64,000 nucleotides of DNA from Perkinsus olseni. Taxonomy: Eukaryota; Perkinsozoa; Perkinsida; Perkinsidae. The position numbers were made by a program, and so were the translations under genes. Every line of letters starts with the position of its first letter. The first letter of the stretch is position 1. Below are positions 23,396 to 34,885 of the stretch, one piece after another. Under the pieces are notes generated by a model that searched no databases, was not told where the DNA came from, and saw nothing but the letters and a program-made list of their open reading frames with translations. The DNA is taken from the NCBI GenBank assembly GCA_013115135.1, contig JABANP010000222.1, positions 17,509-81,508 on the forward strand. The letters run 5' to 3'.

Positions 23396-23967
23396 CTACT
23401 TCATTTTCTCGTTCTTCTTCTGCTCCTGTTTAATCTGGGTCTCCAAATCCTTCCTCGCTTCGGCCTCCTTCTTAGCTCGCGCTTGACGGCGAGATTTTAG
23501 ATCTTGAAACCTACAAGAAGGGGACTTTCCTCAAAGACACGTACTGCGGGAATCGTCGTGAATCTTAAAGGAACGCTTCGGGGAGGGCAACCACGTACGG
23601 TAGATCGAGGCTCTTGTGCGACTCTTCGGCAAGGGACTCCGTGAAATTAGCTATTTTGCCCCACATGGTCGCGTAACTGAGAAAAACAAGGAGATAACCC
23701 TAATGAAGCCATGCCGTTCGGAAAACGCTGACACAGCCATCGGCGATGAACGAGAGAGGAAAATGATGCTCTGATACGGTGAAGAAGAGAAGACTGGACT
23801 TACGCAACGGAAAACTGTTGCCATGAGATGGGCTTGGGGTTGTCATATGTCGACGAGCTCTCCGGACGCTTCCGCTTGAGATTCTTCTTCTGCTGGCCTC
23901 CGCTCTTAGGGGAGCTTGATGGAGATGCCCGCGACCGATTGGTGACAGCTGGGGAGGATGCCGACAT
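23396..23967 (-). CDS. small basic protein, function unknown
   Basis: A complete three-exon gene. ATG at 23967 gives MSASSPAVTNRSRASPSSSP, a Ser/Pro/basic leader with KKNLKRKRPESS (a likely nuclear localisation signal), then YDNPKPISWQQFSVA. A 126-nt intron leads to YATMWGKIANFTESLAEESH and LDLP; a second intron of about 90 nt leads to FQDLKSRRQARAKKEAEARK, a charged coiled coil ending NEKMK and TAG at 23396-23398. Splice phases agree at both junctions. The length is about 120 residues. No family is recognised. Confidence 0.6.
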
Positions 23968-24443
23968 ACCGGGCTGAAGCCAAGGGTTACTACTCGCGAG
24001 AAGAATGGTCAGGGGAAGTAATGAGGAGCCTCTTTAGAAACGCAAACGACCGTGTGAGACACTGCGCACGCCTGTACAATCGATTTTTATTGCGTCCTCA
24101 GTGGAAATCATAGGGCTCAAAGGGGAGCGCGTCATGGATGATCGCAGATGGCTTCAATTTTCAACTTGGCGGGCTGATCCTCGAAAAGCCTTTCGAGTGT
24201 TGCTGACTATGGTTACTAACCCTCTGAGGAGGGAATCTTCAGGTCGATTATGGCTGAATTCGGGTTTCTGCGCAGTTGCCACCGGACCACTTACGATGCC
24301 ATCCCTCTGTCTCCCTCGTTTAACATCGAGTAAAGGACAAGCAGGCGCCTTCGACACCAAAAGTAGGTCCAACAGGGAGTACCGGGGGGACCTGCATTTT
24401 AGGGAGAGTATCTTTGGTTGAGCATGGTAAAGCCGCGGAGGTG
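23968..24443. other. divergent intergenic region
   Basis: Lies between the small basic gene (-) and the HAD gene (+). A plus-strand open stretch from 24101 (MEIIGLKGERVMDDRRW) could be a 5' exon of the HAD gene, but its composition is not clearly coding. Otherwise nothing stands out. Confidence 0.35.
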
Positions 24444-26352
24444 ATGGAACGCTTGAAGCGGCGAAGTACTGGTACTACCGCTGACCCTGATACGGAGAGC
24501 CCCTGGGCGGACCTGCCTGATGGAAGCGAACGTCGAATGAGCGCCGTGCATAACCATCACAACTACAACCCAAAGGTGGGGTTGGCTCAGGGTGGATCTT
24601 GTTGGCCTCGACGACGTCGCGTTGTCAAAGGTCCACGCTGAAGAGATGAACAACTGTACCGAAGAGGAGCGTGCTGAGGCCGCTGAGCATGACAAGACAA
24701 TTAACGATCTCGCCCAGGAATGTGAGTGCCGAAAACGGCACCAGCGCGTATCCAAAGAGTATCTTAGGTTCCACCATGGTCGATACGGATGGGGTTGGGG
24801 ATACTCAAGGGAAACAGAGGAGGAGGGTAGGACTCGCTACCTTCCTGTGACTCTATGTGACCCGTCAGAGCCTTCGAGACATCCTCCTGCCTAAGCCCAG
24901 TGCCCCAGTAGTCTCGCTCCCCCTGCAAATGGAGGAAGAGGAGGACCAAGGAGAGGGGCCGTCGTCAACAACGGAAGAGGCCGCCGTAGTGGAGAAGGGT
25001 CCGAATGAGGCTGTGAAAGTTCGCCGTGAAAGTATCCTGAACTGGCATCTCCCAAGCCAGACAGTCATCATCTTCGACTGGGATGACACTATTTTCCCGA
25101 CTAGCTGGTGGGAACCTCTCTAACAGTATCTTCTCCGACGGTTGGTCTGTAGGGTCAAGTGGTGCCATCCCCATCTTCAATGGTCCAAGCCCTGCCCGAA
25201 GGACCCCAAGTGGGAGAAGTCTTTGCCTATCACGCGCCATTAATGGTTGGTGTAGATACAGAAAGCCGCTAAGGGAGTGTGCCAAATCGGCTGCACGTCT
25301 ACTGCGAGAGGCAAAGGCTTGCGCTAACGTAAAGTCTGAGATGCACTCATTCGCACTTGTACCATCTGGCTGTAGGTTGGGATTGTCACTCTGGCGACTC
25401 AGCCGTGGTGTACGATATCAGTGCGGAACTTCATGCCTGAGCTGGAGGATACCATCGAGGAGCTGCAGATCCCTATCATGTATGCCGGGATGACAGTGGA
25501 CAAGCAGGTTGCTGCTGATATCAAGGCCAGCGGGGTAGGAGGCGCGCCAAATCGCGTTGATGAGGATTCTCTGTTAGTACTGCCTCAACACCATCAAGAA
25601 GCAGCGGGCCATGAATTTCATGTTGTCTAGATTTTACGGCGAGTGAGGGATCTATGCAGACTACGGTCTGGCAGGGTGGTGACGGTGTCAGGTACCGAGG
25701 GCAGTCCTGGAAGAACACCATCTCTATAGGGGATGCACGGTATGAACGACATGCTTTATTAAACGCTGTTAGTGAGCATCATAACAACTCCAAACCCTGC
25801 AAAACAAAGACAATAAAGATGATGTCCGGTAATAGGCTGCTGTGTTGGTCGCGGCGCTTCCATGGATGGTGCAGGCCCGGAGATCGAGCAACTCACGGCT
25901 CAGCATAAGATCCTCTGTGCGTGGTTGCCGTTCATTGTGACCAAGAAACAAGATTTCAATATTGATTTGGATAACGATTCTAATTTACTGCGAGCTCATC
26001 ACAAGTTCTTCACCGGTGAGATGCACGCAGCCTTCGGGTTACCGTATCGACCTGCTGCCTGCCAGGTGAAGATGTTGACCGGCTGGGCCGACCATTGCCG
26101 AAGCCTGAAGCCACAGAGGCGTCCAGAGGAGAGAAATCCACTTCGGCCGACGCTGCCAGGGGAGAGACTGAGCTGAGTGATGATGCGCCCCAGTACGAGG
26201 TGCATACAGGGGGTGGTATAGCTATAGACCCGGTCAACGGGGTAGCGACCTACACGGAGGGGCCTATCGTCGTCGGAGGGACACCTGGCTTGTCCAAATA
26301 CGTAGGCCATGCATGCGATGCCACTTTGGCACCGAATTCTGTTGCTCAATGA
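24444..26352 (+). CDS. HAD-fold phosphatase-like protein
   Basis: Begins at ATG 24444 (MERLKRRSTGTTADPDTESP). After charged exons comes the HAD motif I strand, TVIIFDWDDTIFPT: DxD with a threonine, the catalytic nucleophile motif of haloacid-dehalogenase-fold enzymes. Next are a helix LRECAKSAARLLREAKACAN, IVTLATQPW (matching a motif II strand), RNFMPELEDTIEELQIPIMY and AG. Downstream are WKNTISIGDARYERHAL (motif IV-like GD.RYE), a segment ending HKFFTG, a 50-nt intron, and EDVDRLGRPLPKPE, ending NSVAQ and TGA at 26350-26352. The DWDDTxFPT variety is common in alveolates and other protists, and its substrate is unknown. Exon edges between 25110 and 25330 are uncertain. Confidence 0.68.
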
Positions 26353-26660
26353 TCTCCCTGTCGCCCCACGAAAAGCTGGACCAGCATGTTCTACCAGTAG
26401 GTCGTTGCTTTGTGATAAGGACGGCCCGCGAGATGGAGATGCCTCCTCTTCTCTCCATGCCAATGATGTTCATATGCATTGCTGTTACTGTCGTGGCCTT
26501 GCGTTAGTCAAGAGTGATTCTAATTGGAACACAGAGAAGGAAAGCTGGATTGAACTCTTCGGAAAGATGATATTGGATTGCCATCAGAATGGCGTCAGCA
26601 GCAGCAGTGGTGTAGTGCATGATACACACCGAGCAACAAGTCTTGCCATTATCACGAGTA
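26353..26660 (+). other. open stretch, possible further exon
   Basis: The frame continues open from 26309 to 26671 and reads CCYCRGLALVKSDSNWNTEK, WIELFGKMILDCHQNG, which looks translated. Alternatively an ATG at 26349 gives a short hydrophobic peptide ending ICIAVTVVALR. It could be an alternative end of the HAD gene or a tiny separate gene. Confidence 0.25.
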
Positions 26661-27507
26661 ATGTCTGCTGATGCTATTCGACGTGGATGGGGGACAGGGG
26701 TACACGGGCTTTCCTGCGTGCGGCGAGTTCCCAGATCGCGGTAGCTGGAGTCGCCGGTTGAAGGCGCGAATTTCGGTACGCGTGTTCGTTCAACGAAATT
26801 CGTTGTGGTCTTGGTCGTAATCCCTCAGGATTTTGTCTTCAGAAGATCCCGCGTTAAGAATTTACAGGCTCTTGAAGCTGCTCACGGCGTTTAAAAACCC
26901 TCTCCACTACACCAAGTTTGCATGGTGGAGTTTAGGTAAAAGGAGGATACTAGGGAAGCTGCACAGGCATTGGCGATGGCATCGGCCGCGTAGGTGGTTG
27001 ATTGAGGTCGATGGACTGAGGTGTCGACCATCAGATGAAGCGATGATATTCGACTATGAGAGGCCAGGAGCTGGCGGAATAGCCGGGCTGGGAGGGTGGA
27101 TGCCCCATCTGCCCAACCCTGGCGTCATTGTGAGCCTAAATGCTGGCTGCGAATTTGCGTATCTTGAGGTTGAGAGAATAAGATATGATCTTGGTTGTGA
27201 GCGAGTCATTCCGTCGTGTCTTCGTTTGTTCAGCTGCCCGATCTCACTACAAAGCATGCTGTGTCCGCTCATCCGCCATGGGCGTCGATGCTCCTCTGCG
27301 GCGACTACTATCATCATGATAGATATCAGCACGCACTCTGGGTATCGAGGGATTGAGCTGAGAGTACTTCTAACGGGTCTACCAGAGCAATGGAGCCGCC
27401 TCGGTGTGGTAGTGTTTATCATGACATATTCCCACCCACCCTCCCCTCACGAGGGCGCATCAGTCCCCACCTCCTTCTATCGACCACGTAATCCCGTCCT
27501 GGAGTAA
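26661..27507 (+). CDS. hypothetical protein, weak resemblance to the AlkB fold
   Basis: A long open stretch (26833-27507) plus an upstream exon with LFDVDGGQGYTGFPACGEFP. The central part reads AMIFDYERPGAGGI, a probable intron, then NPGVIVSLNAGCEFAYLE. The order "NxYxPGxGI...xxVSLxxGxxxxF" recalls AlkB-type dioxygenases, but the expected HxD is not clearly present and I could not assemble the C-terminal His/Arg. Treat the resemblance as a lead only. Intron positions are unresolved and the C-terminus is unknown. Confidence 0.3.
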
Positions 27508-27648
27508 CACTGGACGTAGCAGTAATCTCTCATTCTCGTCTCAGACCGACATCGCTCGCTAAAGCCTCATCATGATCGAAGTAAGCCAGCTGAGTACTCG
27601 TTCAGCCTCCTGTCAACTCAGGTGTAATATTTATGATGCCCGCCAGTC

Positions 27649-27919
27649 ATGGCCTCAGCCATGATCCCATTGGACGCTTCTTCCCAGGGTACTTCCCGCG
27701 TCACCTACTATGGCCACATGTCATCGCGGTGGGAGCATGGCTCGTCCGACAGTTATGAAGACCCCCGCCGCGCCCTTCCCTGGTCAGGTCCCTCAGATCC
27801 TGCCGGGACATGGTCTTCTGCATGGAGGAGTCAACAACACATCACTTCTCGCATGCCTCACGCCGTGTGAATCAGCTACTACGACGAAGCACCCTCGACG
27901 CGGCGAGTGTGGTTTCTTT
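27649..27919 (+). CDS. hypothetical exon with VPQILPGHG motif (copy 1)
   Basis: An exon that probably opens after an acceptor CAG at 27787 encodes VPQILPGHGLLHGG, then LLACLTPC and a basic end (HPRRGECGFF). A similar exon lies 1.26 kb downstream. No family is recognised and the upstream exons are unclear. Confidence 0.3.
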
Positions 27920-28056
27920 TAGTGTATGGTGATCTGGTGTTTTGCTGCTGCTGCTGCTTCTCTTTCTCTGTATATGGTCGTAGGACCCACGAGAACAGTG
28001 TATGTAATATGACATGACCTTCGGATGGAGCGTGGTGTCACCATCATCAAGCACCA

Positions 28057-28277
28057 TGGAGATGCTGCTTAGATGGGCCAACCCGGGAAGAAAATTTGAG
28101 CGAATAAGGGATCCTCCTATTGACTTGCACAACGCAAAGTTCTGTGCCCCGCCATGATGATGACGATGAAGCGGAGCTCGCCTTAGGAAAACAGCAGTTC
28201 CGTCTGAGGAAGTGGATTTCTCTCCGCAACATCATGAAGGTGGTCTACTCTGCCGCATGGCACGTCTCAGCTGTCTA
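28057..28277 (+). CDS. hypothetical short coding segment
   Basis: ATG at 28057 opens MEMLLRWANPGRKFERIRDP; after a probable splice the second part reads HDDDDEAELALGKQQFRLRK then WISLRNIMKVVYSAAWHVSAV to TAA at 28275-28277. The composition looks translated, but I do not recognise it and the junction is not settled. Confidence 0.25.
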
Positions 28278-28904
28278 AGGTCGTGGCTTTCGTTATGCCT
28301 TCGCCGTGTTGTGTTAACAAGTGGGCACGACAGGAATATCACCCGTCTCGCCGGAGGCGTCAACGAAGACCTCTTTCCATTCTCTGGAACGCCAGTCTAA
28401 GCTCTCCGCTTTCCACTTTATCGTGGTGGTGGTTGAGCCAGCCAGGTTGACAATAGATGGAGCTGCAACGGGATTCGGGGTACATCCATCTGTTGCTAGC
28501 TATTCCGCCTGATGTTATCGGACTTCCTATCGGGTGGCTCCTCATCGCATGATTATCATCATCATCACGGAATCAGTGAAGGGACGAGCTTCCCCGGTAA
28601 CAGGGTCGGATGATACACCGGCCATTGATATACTCAATCCCCCTGATTCATCGACGTTAGACTTACGTGGGACTACGATGTTTCAACCCCGTATTGAGGA
28701 CTGTAGCCTCTCCAGCAGTTATCTCCGAGCCTCTAGTTACCTCAGGTACTTCCCGTCACGCATCATCACTACGACAGCGCCGCGGCCGTCATCATCATCG
28801 GCACAGAAGCCTGCAAGGTGCGCCCTCTGCACTGGAGCCTTTCCTTGACAGACGCATCCACGCTTGTCTTCTGACAGCTCCTGTATTCCTGGTACCTGCG
28901 GGAG

Positions 28905-29706
28905 GTGCTGGGACTCATGGAGGGGCTTTGGGTGGTGGCTTCCCTTATCTCAGCCCGCCGATCATCCAGGTTAGTATCATCATCGCTACCTTCTCCTCAC
29001 GCTCCGACTACACCTCTCGGTCCGCCAACCGAACGGATTGCTGTGCAGGTCCCGCAGATAATCCCAGGCCACGGTTCAATGGGCATGCGTGCTTCCTCTG
29101 CGGACACCTTCTTGATCATGTGTGCGCCATGCAGTCGATGCACCCGAGGAGGTTCAGAGCGCTCCATTGGGGCGTTTTTCTGTCTCTCCCTTGTCGCGTC
29201 GCACAGAAGGGCTGGCCTCGACCAGTTAGGGTTGTTCGTGGCTGCTGTAGACGGCAAAGACACAGAAGATGAATCGTGTGCTTTAAATGGCCGCCTTCAC
29301 GATAAGGGTTAGCAGCATCGGTCAGCATCTTCCTTCCAGGCGGACAGCGGTTGCAGCAGTCACTGTCTTGGCCATTGTACTTGGCGAGCCCAGCCCTGCT
29401 CGACTGGCCTACTGTACGTTCGCCCCCGTTCTCAAACGAGGCCCTGGTAGGGATGCAGTCTCCAGGCGAGTCCCTTGCCGACATGGAAGCAGTTAGCAAG
29501 GCTCGAGTCAGCGCTAGCCGGATTCCCAACTGTGAAGTTTGTGCTGGCCCGCCGGATGCTCATGGTCTTCCGCACATCCCGCTGAGTTCGAGCGCACAGA
29601 GTCACTATTCAAGAGTGACGAGCTTCCCCAGAGAGGCAGGGACACCGGGAGAGAATGTCACAACCATGACGTTGATGATGGCTTCCTTCGGATCCAGGGT
29701 TGGGGG
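28905..29706 (+). CDS. hypothetical gene with VPQIIPGHG motif (copy 2)
   Basis: After a probable acceptor at 29048 the exon reads VPQIIPGHGSMGMRASSADT, then FLIMCAPCSRCTR. Both copies place VPQI(I/L)PGHG at the very start of an exon and have a Cys-containing hydrophobic segment about 20 residues later, so these are probably diverged duplicates. A later open segment (NEALVGMQSPGESLADMEA, SRIPNCEVCAGPPD) may belong to the same gene. Exon structure and function are unresolved. Confidence 0.33.
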
Positions 29707-29857
29707 AATTTAAATAGGACACGGTCGATCACAATGACGAATCGTGGACCTGCTCGCATGTCTCGCTCGAGCGTAGCCGCTTCCCCCCTCGTTGAACACT
29801 TCGCTCGCCACCCTTTACGTTTCGAGCCTTTTTCATTCCATATCCAGTAGTGAAAAC

Positions 29858-30889
29858 ATGCGTCTCTCCACCCTAGTAGCTGCCCTCCTCGGTTACCCCA
29901 TTGTGGAGGGCAACCCATGCCAAGTCGTGTGGATAGTGCGAAGAGAAGGAGACTTGGAAGTCGATATTCAGCGTGTAGCCCACCCTGCTGAGACCGTCCG
30001 CCCATAGCCGTCCTCTGCTTCCCATCAGGAGCTCAACGAAATCACCGCTGGGTCATCCACGAGCTCCCCTCCGTGCGGAGGTTCTCGACCGAAGTGGAAG
30101 GAGGTTTCCCTTCCGGCCCATTGGTGCCGACCACCAGTAATGTTGTCCTCTTCCCATACCCATCGTTTAGGGATGGATCCTCTACACGAGAGCTGGAAGC
30201 TAAACGGGCGGAGATCGACGAGATCCTCTATGGAGCGGCAAAGGAAGCCCCTTTCTCCGAACATTTTTATCGGAGGCATTGGCCAGGCCGCCGGCCTAGC
30301 GATGCATGTCTCGTAGGCATAGTTCCTAGGTGCCTTCTAGACCGTCTCCTCCTGCAGAATCTTCTTTCCCTTCGAGCTAGCTGGAGTTATCGCCATCAAC
30401 CCACAGATCCTCCTGATCACGGCCGATCTATTGAACATGGCGAAAGAGAAATATGATTCAATAGTTGCCGACATTTGGGGCCCGACCAAAGTCTTCGGCT
30501 ATTATACTCCGAGGGGACCTCACGTGACCTCCGAGCCCGGACTGCACGCGATGGATGTGCGATCATGCAGCACGCTCCTCCGCAAGTGTCTTCGTGCATC
30601 CTTCTCCCTTGCCCGGCTCAGATACCCTTACGCGGGCAGCTACGGGAGTCGCCTCCAGTGGGCACCGTACGATCCCATTGGCGTTGCAGAACTGATGCGG
30701 GACAAGTTCAGCCAGCCGAAGTGTTCAATCATCTTCGTTACCGATGATCAACAGACTCCCAAGAACCCGGATTTTCGCACCAATCTCATTGAAGAGTTGC
30801 GCGGACAGAAGACCGTTACCTCACGTTGTGGCTTCGAGTTCCACTACGGATTGGTTCCAGCGGAGCAGATTGATTACGTGAAACGGTAG
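29858..30889 (+). CDS. secreted or membrane-targeted hypothetical protein
   Basis: ATG at 29858 encodes a signal peptide-like start (MRLSTLVAALLGYPIVEGNP). After an intron of about 50 nt, later exons read VEGGFPSGPLVPTTSNVVLF, LEAKRAEIDEILYGAAKEAP, FSEHFYRRHWPG, then FFPFELAGVIAINPQILLIT, ADLLNMAKEKYDSIVADIWG, PTKVFGYYTPRGPHV, DPIGVAELMRDKFSQPKCSI, IFVTDDQQTPKNP, ending IDYVKR and TAG at 30887-30889. Long stop-free exons with a consistent direction support a real gene. No known domain is recognised. Confidence 0.5.
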
Positions 30890-31010
30890 AGTTGGAGGTG
30901 GGATGCTTGCCGCGCATTGAGTCGAGCTCCTCAGGAGCTCCCCGATCGCGCTAACCGACATCTACGCACATTGCAGAGGACTGTCCAAGACAGTTCAGAA
31001 AGCTCGAAAC

Positions 31011-31569
31011 CTAGGGATACCAGGGGGCCGCATATTTACCTTCGGCCAAGGGGCAGGCAGGGAACTCATAGACATCTGCCGGTGGGTCGCCGTGTGGTGA
31101 CTCGGCCATGGTCGAAGATGCTGGTGGGCGCAGGTCCGACATGACGGTCCAGTTCCAGGAAATACCGACGGTGAAAGTGGCCTCGCCCGAAGTGAAGTGG
31201 CGATGGGATGACGTGAGGGCTGTGGTAAGGCAGAGAGGATGACCTCTTTCGGCACAGCCGTCCTCGCTATCGCAGGCCCTCAGCACGATGCGCAAAGTGA
31301 GGAGAGAGCTACTAACTCTGCATAGACGCCGGACTGTTATATTTGCCTACAAGAGTCCGCAGGCGGCTATGAAACGCAAGGCCCTCGAATCTGAGGTGAC
31401 TACGGTCTACATACTCGTTAGTTGTGCCCTCCGGGCTCGTAAACTCTCCGCAGGTCGTACGGGAGCTCTCGGTTAATCTCCGGTTCCCAACGAGAGTGAT
31501 CAGCCTCGTCCTGCCTGATATGAAGTAAGCCATCGTGCTTGAGCCTGGCTGCTGGCTACGGCGTCCCAT
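31011..31569 (-). CDS. hypothetical small protein, minus strand
   Basis: Two adjacent stop-free stretches encode CGEFTSPEGTTNEYVDRSHL then RFEGLAFHSRLRTLVGKY, and ATFTVGISWNWTVMSDLRPP then ADVYEFPACPLAEG before a possible donor. The composition fits coding sequence, but start, stop and family are unknown. Confidence 0.25.
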
Positions 31570-31894
31570 CCGCTTGCTGCTGATGTTCAGGCCTCAAGTC
31601 CGCCCTCGCCCTAAGCCTCTATGGATGGGTATGATCCATAGAGTTCTCTCTTTCACGGCACCCGCGCAATCGGCAACTCTCGTGGCTGAGATTCCCTTCA
31701 CAGAGGCCTCCCAGATCGGGTGTGCATCATCAGCAGTTGCTCAACTGGCGCATTGCTTCGATCTCAGGATAATGACCGAACTCCGTGGCAACTTCTTCTA
31801 CCATGTGGGACCAAAACTAAAGCAGGAGATTTCGATATCTCTGGAGAATCTGAAGAGCATCAATTATCCGACAGAAGAGAAGGTGGGAGAGTAG
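31535..31894 (+). CDS. hypothetical coding segment
   Basis: Open plus-strand frame with SATLVAEIPFTEASQIGCAS, HCFDLRIMTELRGNFFYHVG and KLKQEISISLENLKSINYPT, ending KVGE and TAG at 31892-31894. It looks translated. No upstream exon or family was identified. Confidence 0.28.
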   Translation: MLEPGCWLRRPIRLLLMFRPQVRPRPKPLWMGMIHRVLSFTAPAQSATLVAEIPFTEASQIGCASSAVAQLAHCFDLRIMTELRGNFFYHVGPKLKQEISISLENLKSINYPTEEKVGE

Positions 31895-32249
31895 CTCATC
31901 ATTCGTTGCACTGTAGCGTCATTCTTGTAGCTAATGACTGAACTACCGAAGGCGTTCGTTGAATTCCTGGACCCATTCCCAGCCATCAACTTGTCGGACC
32001 TTGCCACTTACACTACTAGACAAGTGAGAGACCACAGGCCTGTATCTTCTGGCACCTCGTGTTCCTTAGGCCCTTGCTAAGCTAAGGGGTTATGAGTCTG
32101 ATGAAAGCGACTGATGTTAAGAACGATCATGCCTGTTGTTCGGAGATGTTGTTGATGTGTCTTTGAGGGGCTGTTGTTGGATTGAATTACATGATACGCG
32201 ATGCCGTCTACCAATAGAAGGAGGTACCCTCTGACAAGACTCGGTTATT
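31895..32249. other. region without recognised gene
   Basis: No stop-free stretch of convincing coding composition, RNA gene or repeat was found on either strand. Confidence 0.3.
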
Positions 32250-33110
32250 GCCTCCAGGGGCGAGCTGTATATGCATAGCCGGTACTCGTTATTATGACTT
32301 AGCCGCGCCCGGATTACTAGAGTACTCAAGTAGGGAGCCAGTCACAAGATGCTGTGGACAACGATGGCATGGCCATGGTGGAGACCTTCTGAGCGTAACC
32401 ATCCGTATCATCATAATCGTCATCTGCCCCTTACCGGTGACGAAGCTGCTTTGCGTGAACCCAGCAGGAGTATAAGCCGCGAGAGGCGAGGAGTAACCAT
32501 CTGAAAAGTTCCATCGCTCGAGAGGCAGCCATCGTGATGTGTGGGTGCTGCTGCTGCCTACGTTGCGCAGGTCCGTGGTGGACCTCATCCGGCTGCATGC
32601 CCAACCAATCCATTGCGTGCTCCCTCACCCATAGTCGGACTTCTGGGGAACTCCACGACACTCGGGGGAAGTACCCTCGGGCGCTGCAGTACTGCTAGCG
32701 AAGGCATGGACGAGGGTTCAGCAGTCCCTACGTGAAACCAGCCTCTCCGTGCTTGGGGTCGTACACCGCACCAAGGGTCCCTTCAGGGTACCTGTCGGGA
32801 GCATGCTCACAAGTCCATGGAAGGGAGTAAGCTACGGTCGATCGATGTCAGCATGAGTTGGAGGGCCGATCCAATCAACCAGCGTGCAGTGCTTCCACAG
32901 AGTTGGCAGCGTCCTCGCCTGCCGTAGAACAACTCCTCACAGGAATTCTCTGGGAGTGGCCGAGGCTCACGATGGGAAGCTTGCATACGTCCTCGAGAGA
33001 AGTGTACTTTCCCAACACCGAGCCCAGTCCAGATAGGCCCGATGGTGGCAGCGGCCCTCCAGTCATCTTCAATACTGGAGTACTGGATTCAAGATTAACC
33101 AACACGGAGG
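32250..33110 (-). CDS. hypothetical multi-exon gene
   Basis: Minus-strand segments read PLPPSGLSGLGSVLGKYTSL, ELFYGRRGRCQLCGSTARW, WTCEHAPDRYPEGTLGAVYD then PKHGEAGFT, and SSPEVRLWVREHAMDWLGMQ then ASRAMELFRWLLLASRGLYS. They are separated by likely short introns. The pieces look like conserved coding sequence, but I could not assemble or classify them. The CaMKK-like kinase lies directly upstream on the same strand. Confidence 0.33.
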
Positions 33111-33123
33111 AGCGCCCGGTAGG

Positions 33124-34818
33124 CTAAGCGAGAAACTGATGTGATAAAGCGTCTGCAGTAGTAATTCGATGGTGAGGGTCCTTCTCCAGGAGGCCGCTCA
33201 GGAGGTCTTGAGCGGCTCGAGGAACACTCTCCGGTAGCTTGAGGGGATCGTTCAGAATTGATAGCTGCAGTGTGAGGTTGCTACTCGGACTTGCCTCCGC
33301 ACCAGTGGGCCGCCAAGGAAGCTTGCCTGAGAAGGGGCGGGACGTCCGGCCTTGATGAGACGAAGATCGCCGGGCCCTGACCTGTGAGCATCGTGAAAAA
33401 GGTAACTCCAACACTCCAGACGTCCCTCGCTTTCCCGCATACTCCCCCGGTGACCGGATCTGAGCGGAAGGGGTGTAAGCTCGGCCATGGCAGTGGAGGT
33501 GACCTCCGGACGAAGCTCGAAATTTCCAGCGACCACGAGAAGAACTCTCACCCTTCCGAAGAAGACTTCCGGCGGGGAGAAGGCGGTCGTGCCCAAGGCG
33601 TCATAGATCTCCATATCGGTCGGATCCTCCTTGAGTACTGCTGTGTTGAAGTCACATAAGGTGAGGTTGGGTATCGGGCCACTGGAAGGGCGCCTGCAGT
33701 AGGCCCCAAGAATAAAGACCATGTGCCACACGGACCAGCGATCTCGTAATGAGCCATCCCCCGCGCTACGTCCTTCCTTCCTCCTCTTCGGCCTCCCTGA
33801 GCCCCCAGGACCAATCGTCTCCCCGCAGGAGTATATTATCAGGCTTTATGTCTTTATGGACGACACCAACTAAACGGATAGCGACTACACGGATAACGAG
33901 GCCCCCGCTCTCTACCTGCATGGAGCCTGGCAACAGCTATCAACAGCTGCCGAAGCAGCTGAGGTGCGAGAGACCTATCGACGTCATACACCATGGGGGT
34001 CGACTGGCCTGATCGAAGAGGGTCGCCGACGCTGTGCCTTGCTGAAGCCCTACTGGATGTATCCCGAGATTGGCTGCTCGTAGTGGCCACGTAGTCGAAG
34101 GGGCGACCGTAGGCGTACTGCATGATTTGGCAACCTCCGTACTCGAACGCAAGGATGATGCGATCCTCGCTGGGGGAGGACAGTACTTCATGTAGAGATA
34201 TCTACCCACAGGTCGGTGGTACAGGTGTGCCCTGGGATCGAACCCGAGACCTCGGGATTATGAAACGAGAAGTTTGTCCTACCACGTGAGGAACTTTCTC
34301 CTCCTTCAGCTTCTCTAAAATACGTATCTCGTCTTCAATCAAACTCGTCCCCGACACCAGAGAGACGGACCTGAAAATAGCCTAGCTCCCAAAGGGGCGA
34401 GAAGCCCAACCCAGTACCCTCCCTTGCCGTAGACAGGCAGCCGTTGACGAGCCATAGTGGCCTTAGAGTACTGCTTGATAACCATCCTCCGAGTGCAACG
34501 ACCGCGCTCAACGAGGAAGCACGTCTTAACCTGATGGCAAGTAGTGGTCCGAGGAGAGGAAAAGTCAGGCATAGCCACCTTCTGGCCGTAGATTCCGGTG
34601 TGTATCTTGCGGAATCCTCGATAGTTGTTAATCCTCTTTGAGCCCGCCTCTCTGTTCTTCTTCACCAGCCATATCCTCGATCGCTTCACTTTCGCCCCGC
34701 TGGATCGCAATCCTCGAGGCAGCCCGGTCGGAGTCGACCATTGGTAAGCCAATCTAGGTTGCGAGAGGGCCTCACAACGAGGTTAAGTCTACGTCGTCCC
34801 GCGGGAGTGGCAAGCATG
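33124..34818 (-). CDS. CaMKK-like protein kinase with DFN in place of DFG
   Basis: The assembled kinase domain in order: GIYGQKVKTCFLVERGR (nucleotide loop region), RRMVIKQYSK (the VAIK lysine), SLIEDEIRILEKLKEEKVPH (helix C with Glu), IILAFEYGGCQIMQ (hinge), VVHKDIKPDNILL (catalytic loop, HKD for HRD), LTLCDFNTAVLKEDP (DFN for DFG), IYDALGTTAFSPPEVFFG (activation segment, SPPE for APE), ARDVWSVGVTFFTMLTGQ, and a C-lobe ending KDPHHRITTADALSHQFLA at 33124. The catalytic Asp and metal-binding Asp are kept, so it may be active. The GTxAFxxPE segment and the C-lobe resemble CaMKK/LKB1-activating kinases. The proposed start (34818) is tentative. It should phosphorylate proteins; partners are unknown. 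Confidence 0.75.
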
Positions 34819-34885
34819 CATTCCAGCGCGACCTGCCCTCATCGCCCAGAGCGGAGCTGTCGATCGCAACACTGATAAGACCACT

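Noticed and set aside
34215..34310. tRNA-like sequence on the minus strand with a B-box (GGTTCGATCCC) and CAT in an anticodon-like place
   Set aside because: The acceptor stem and anticodon stem do not pair. The region is explained by the kinase exon (KEEKVPHVV...) and the following intron.
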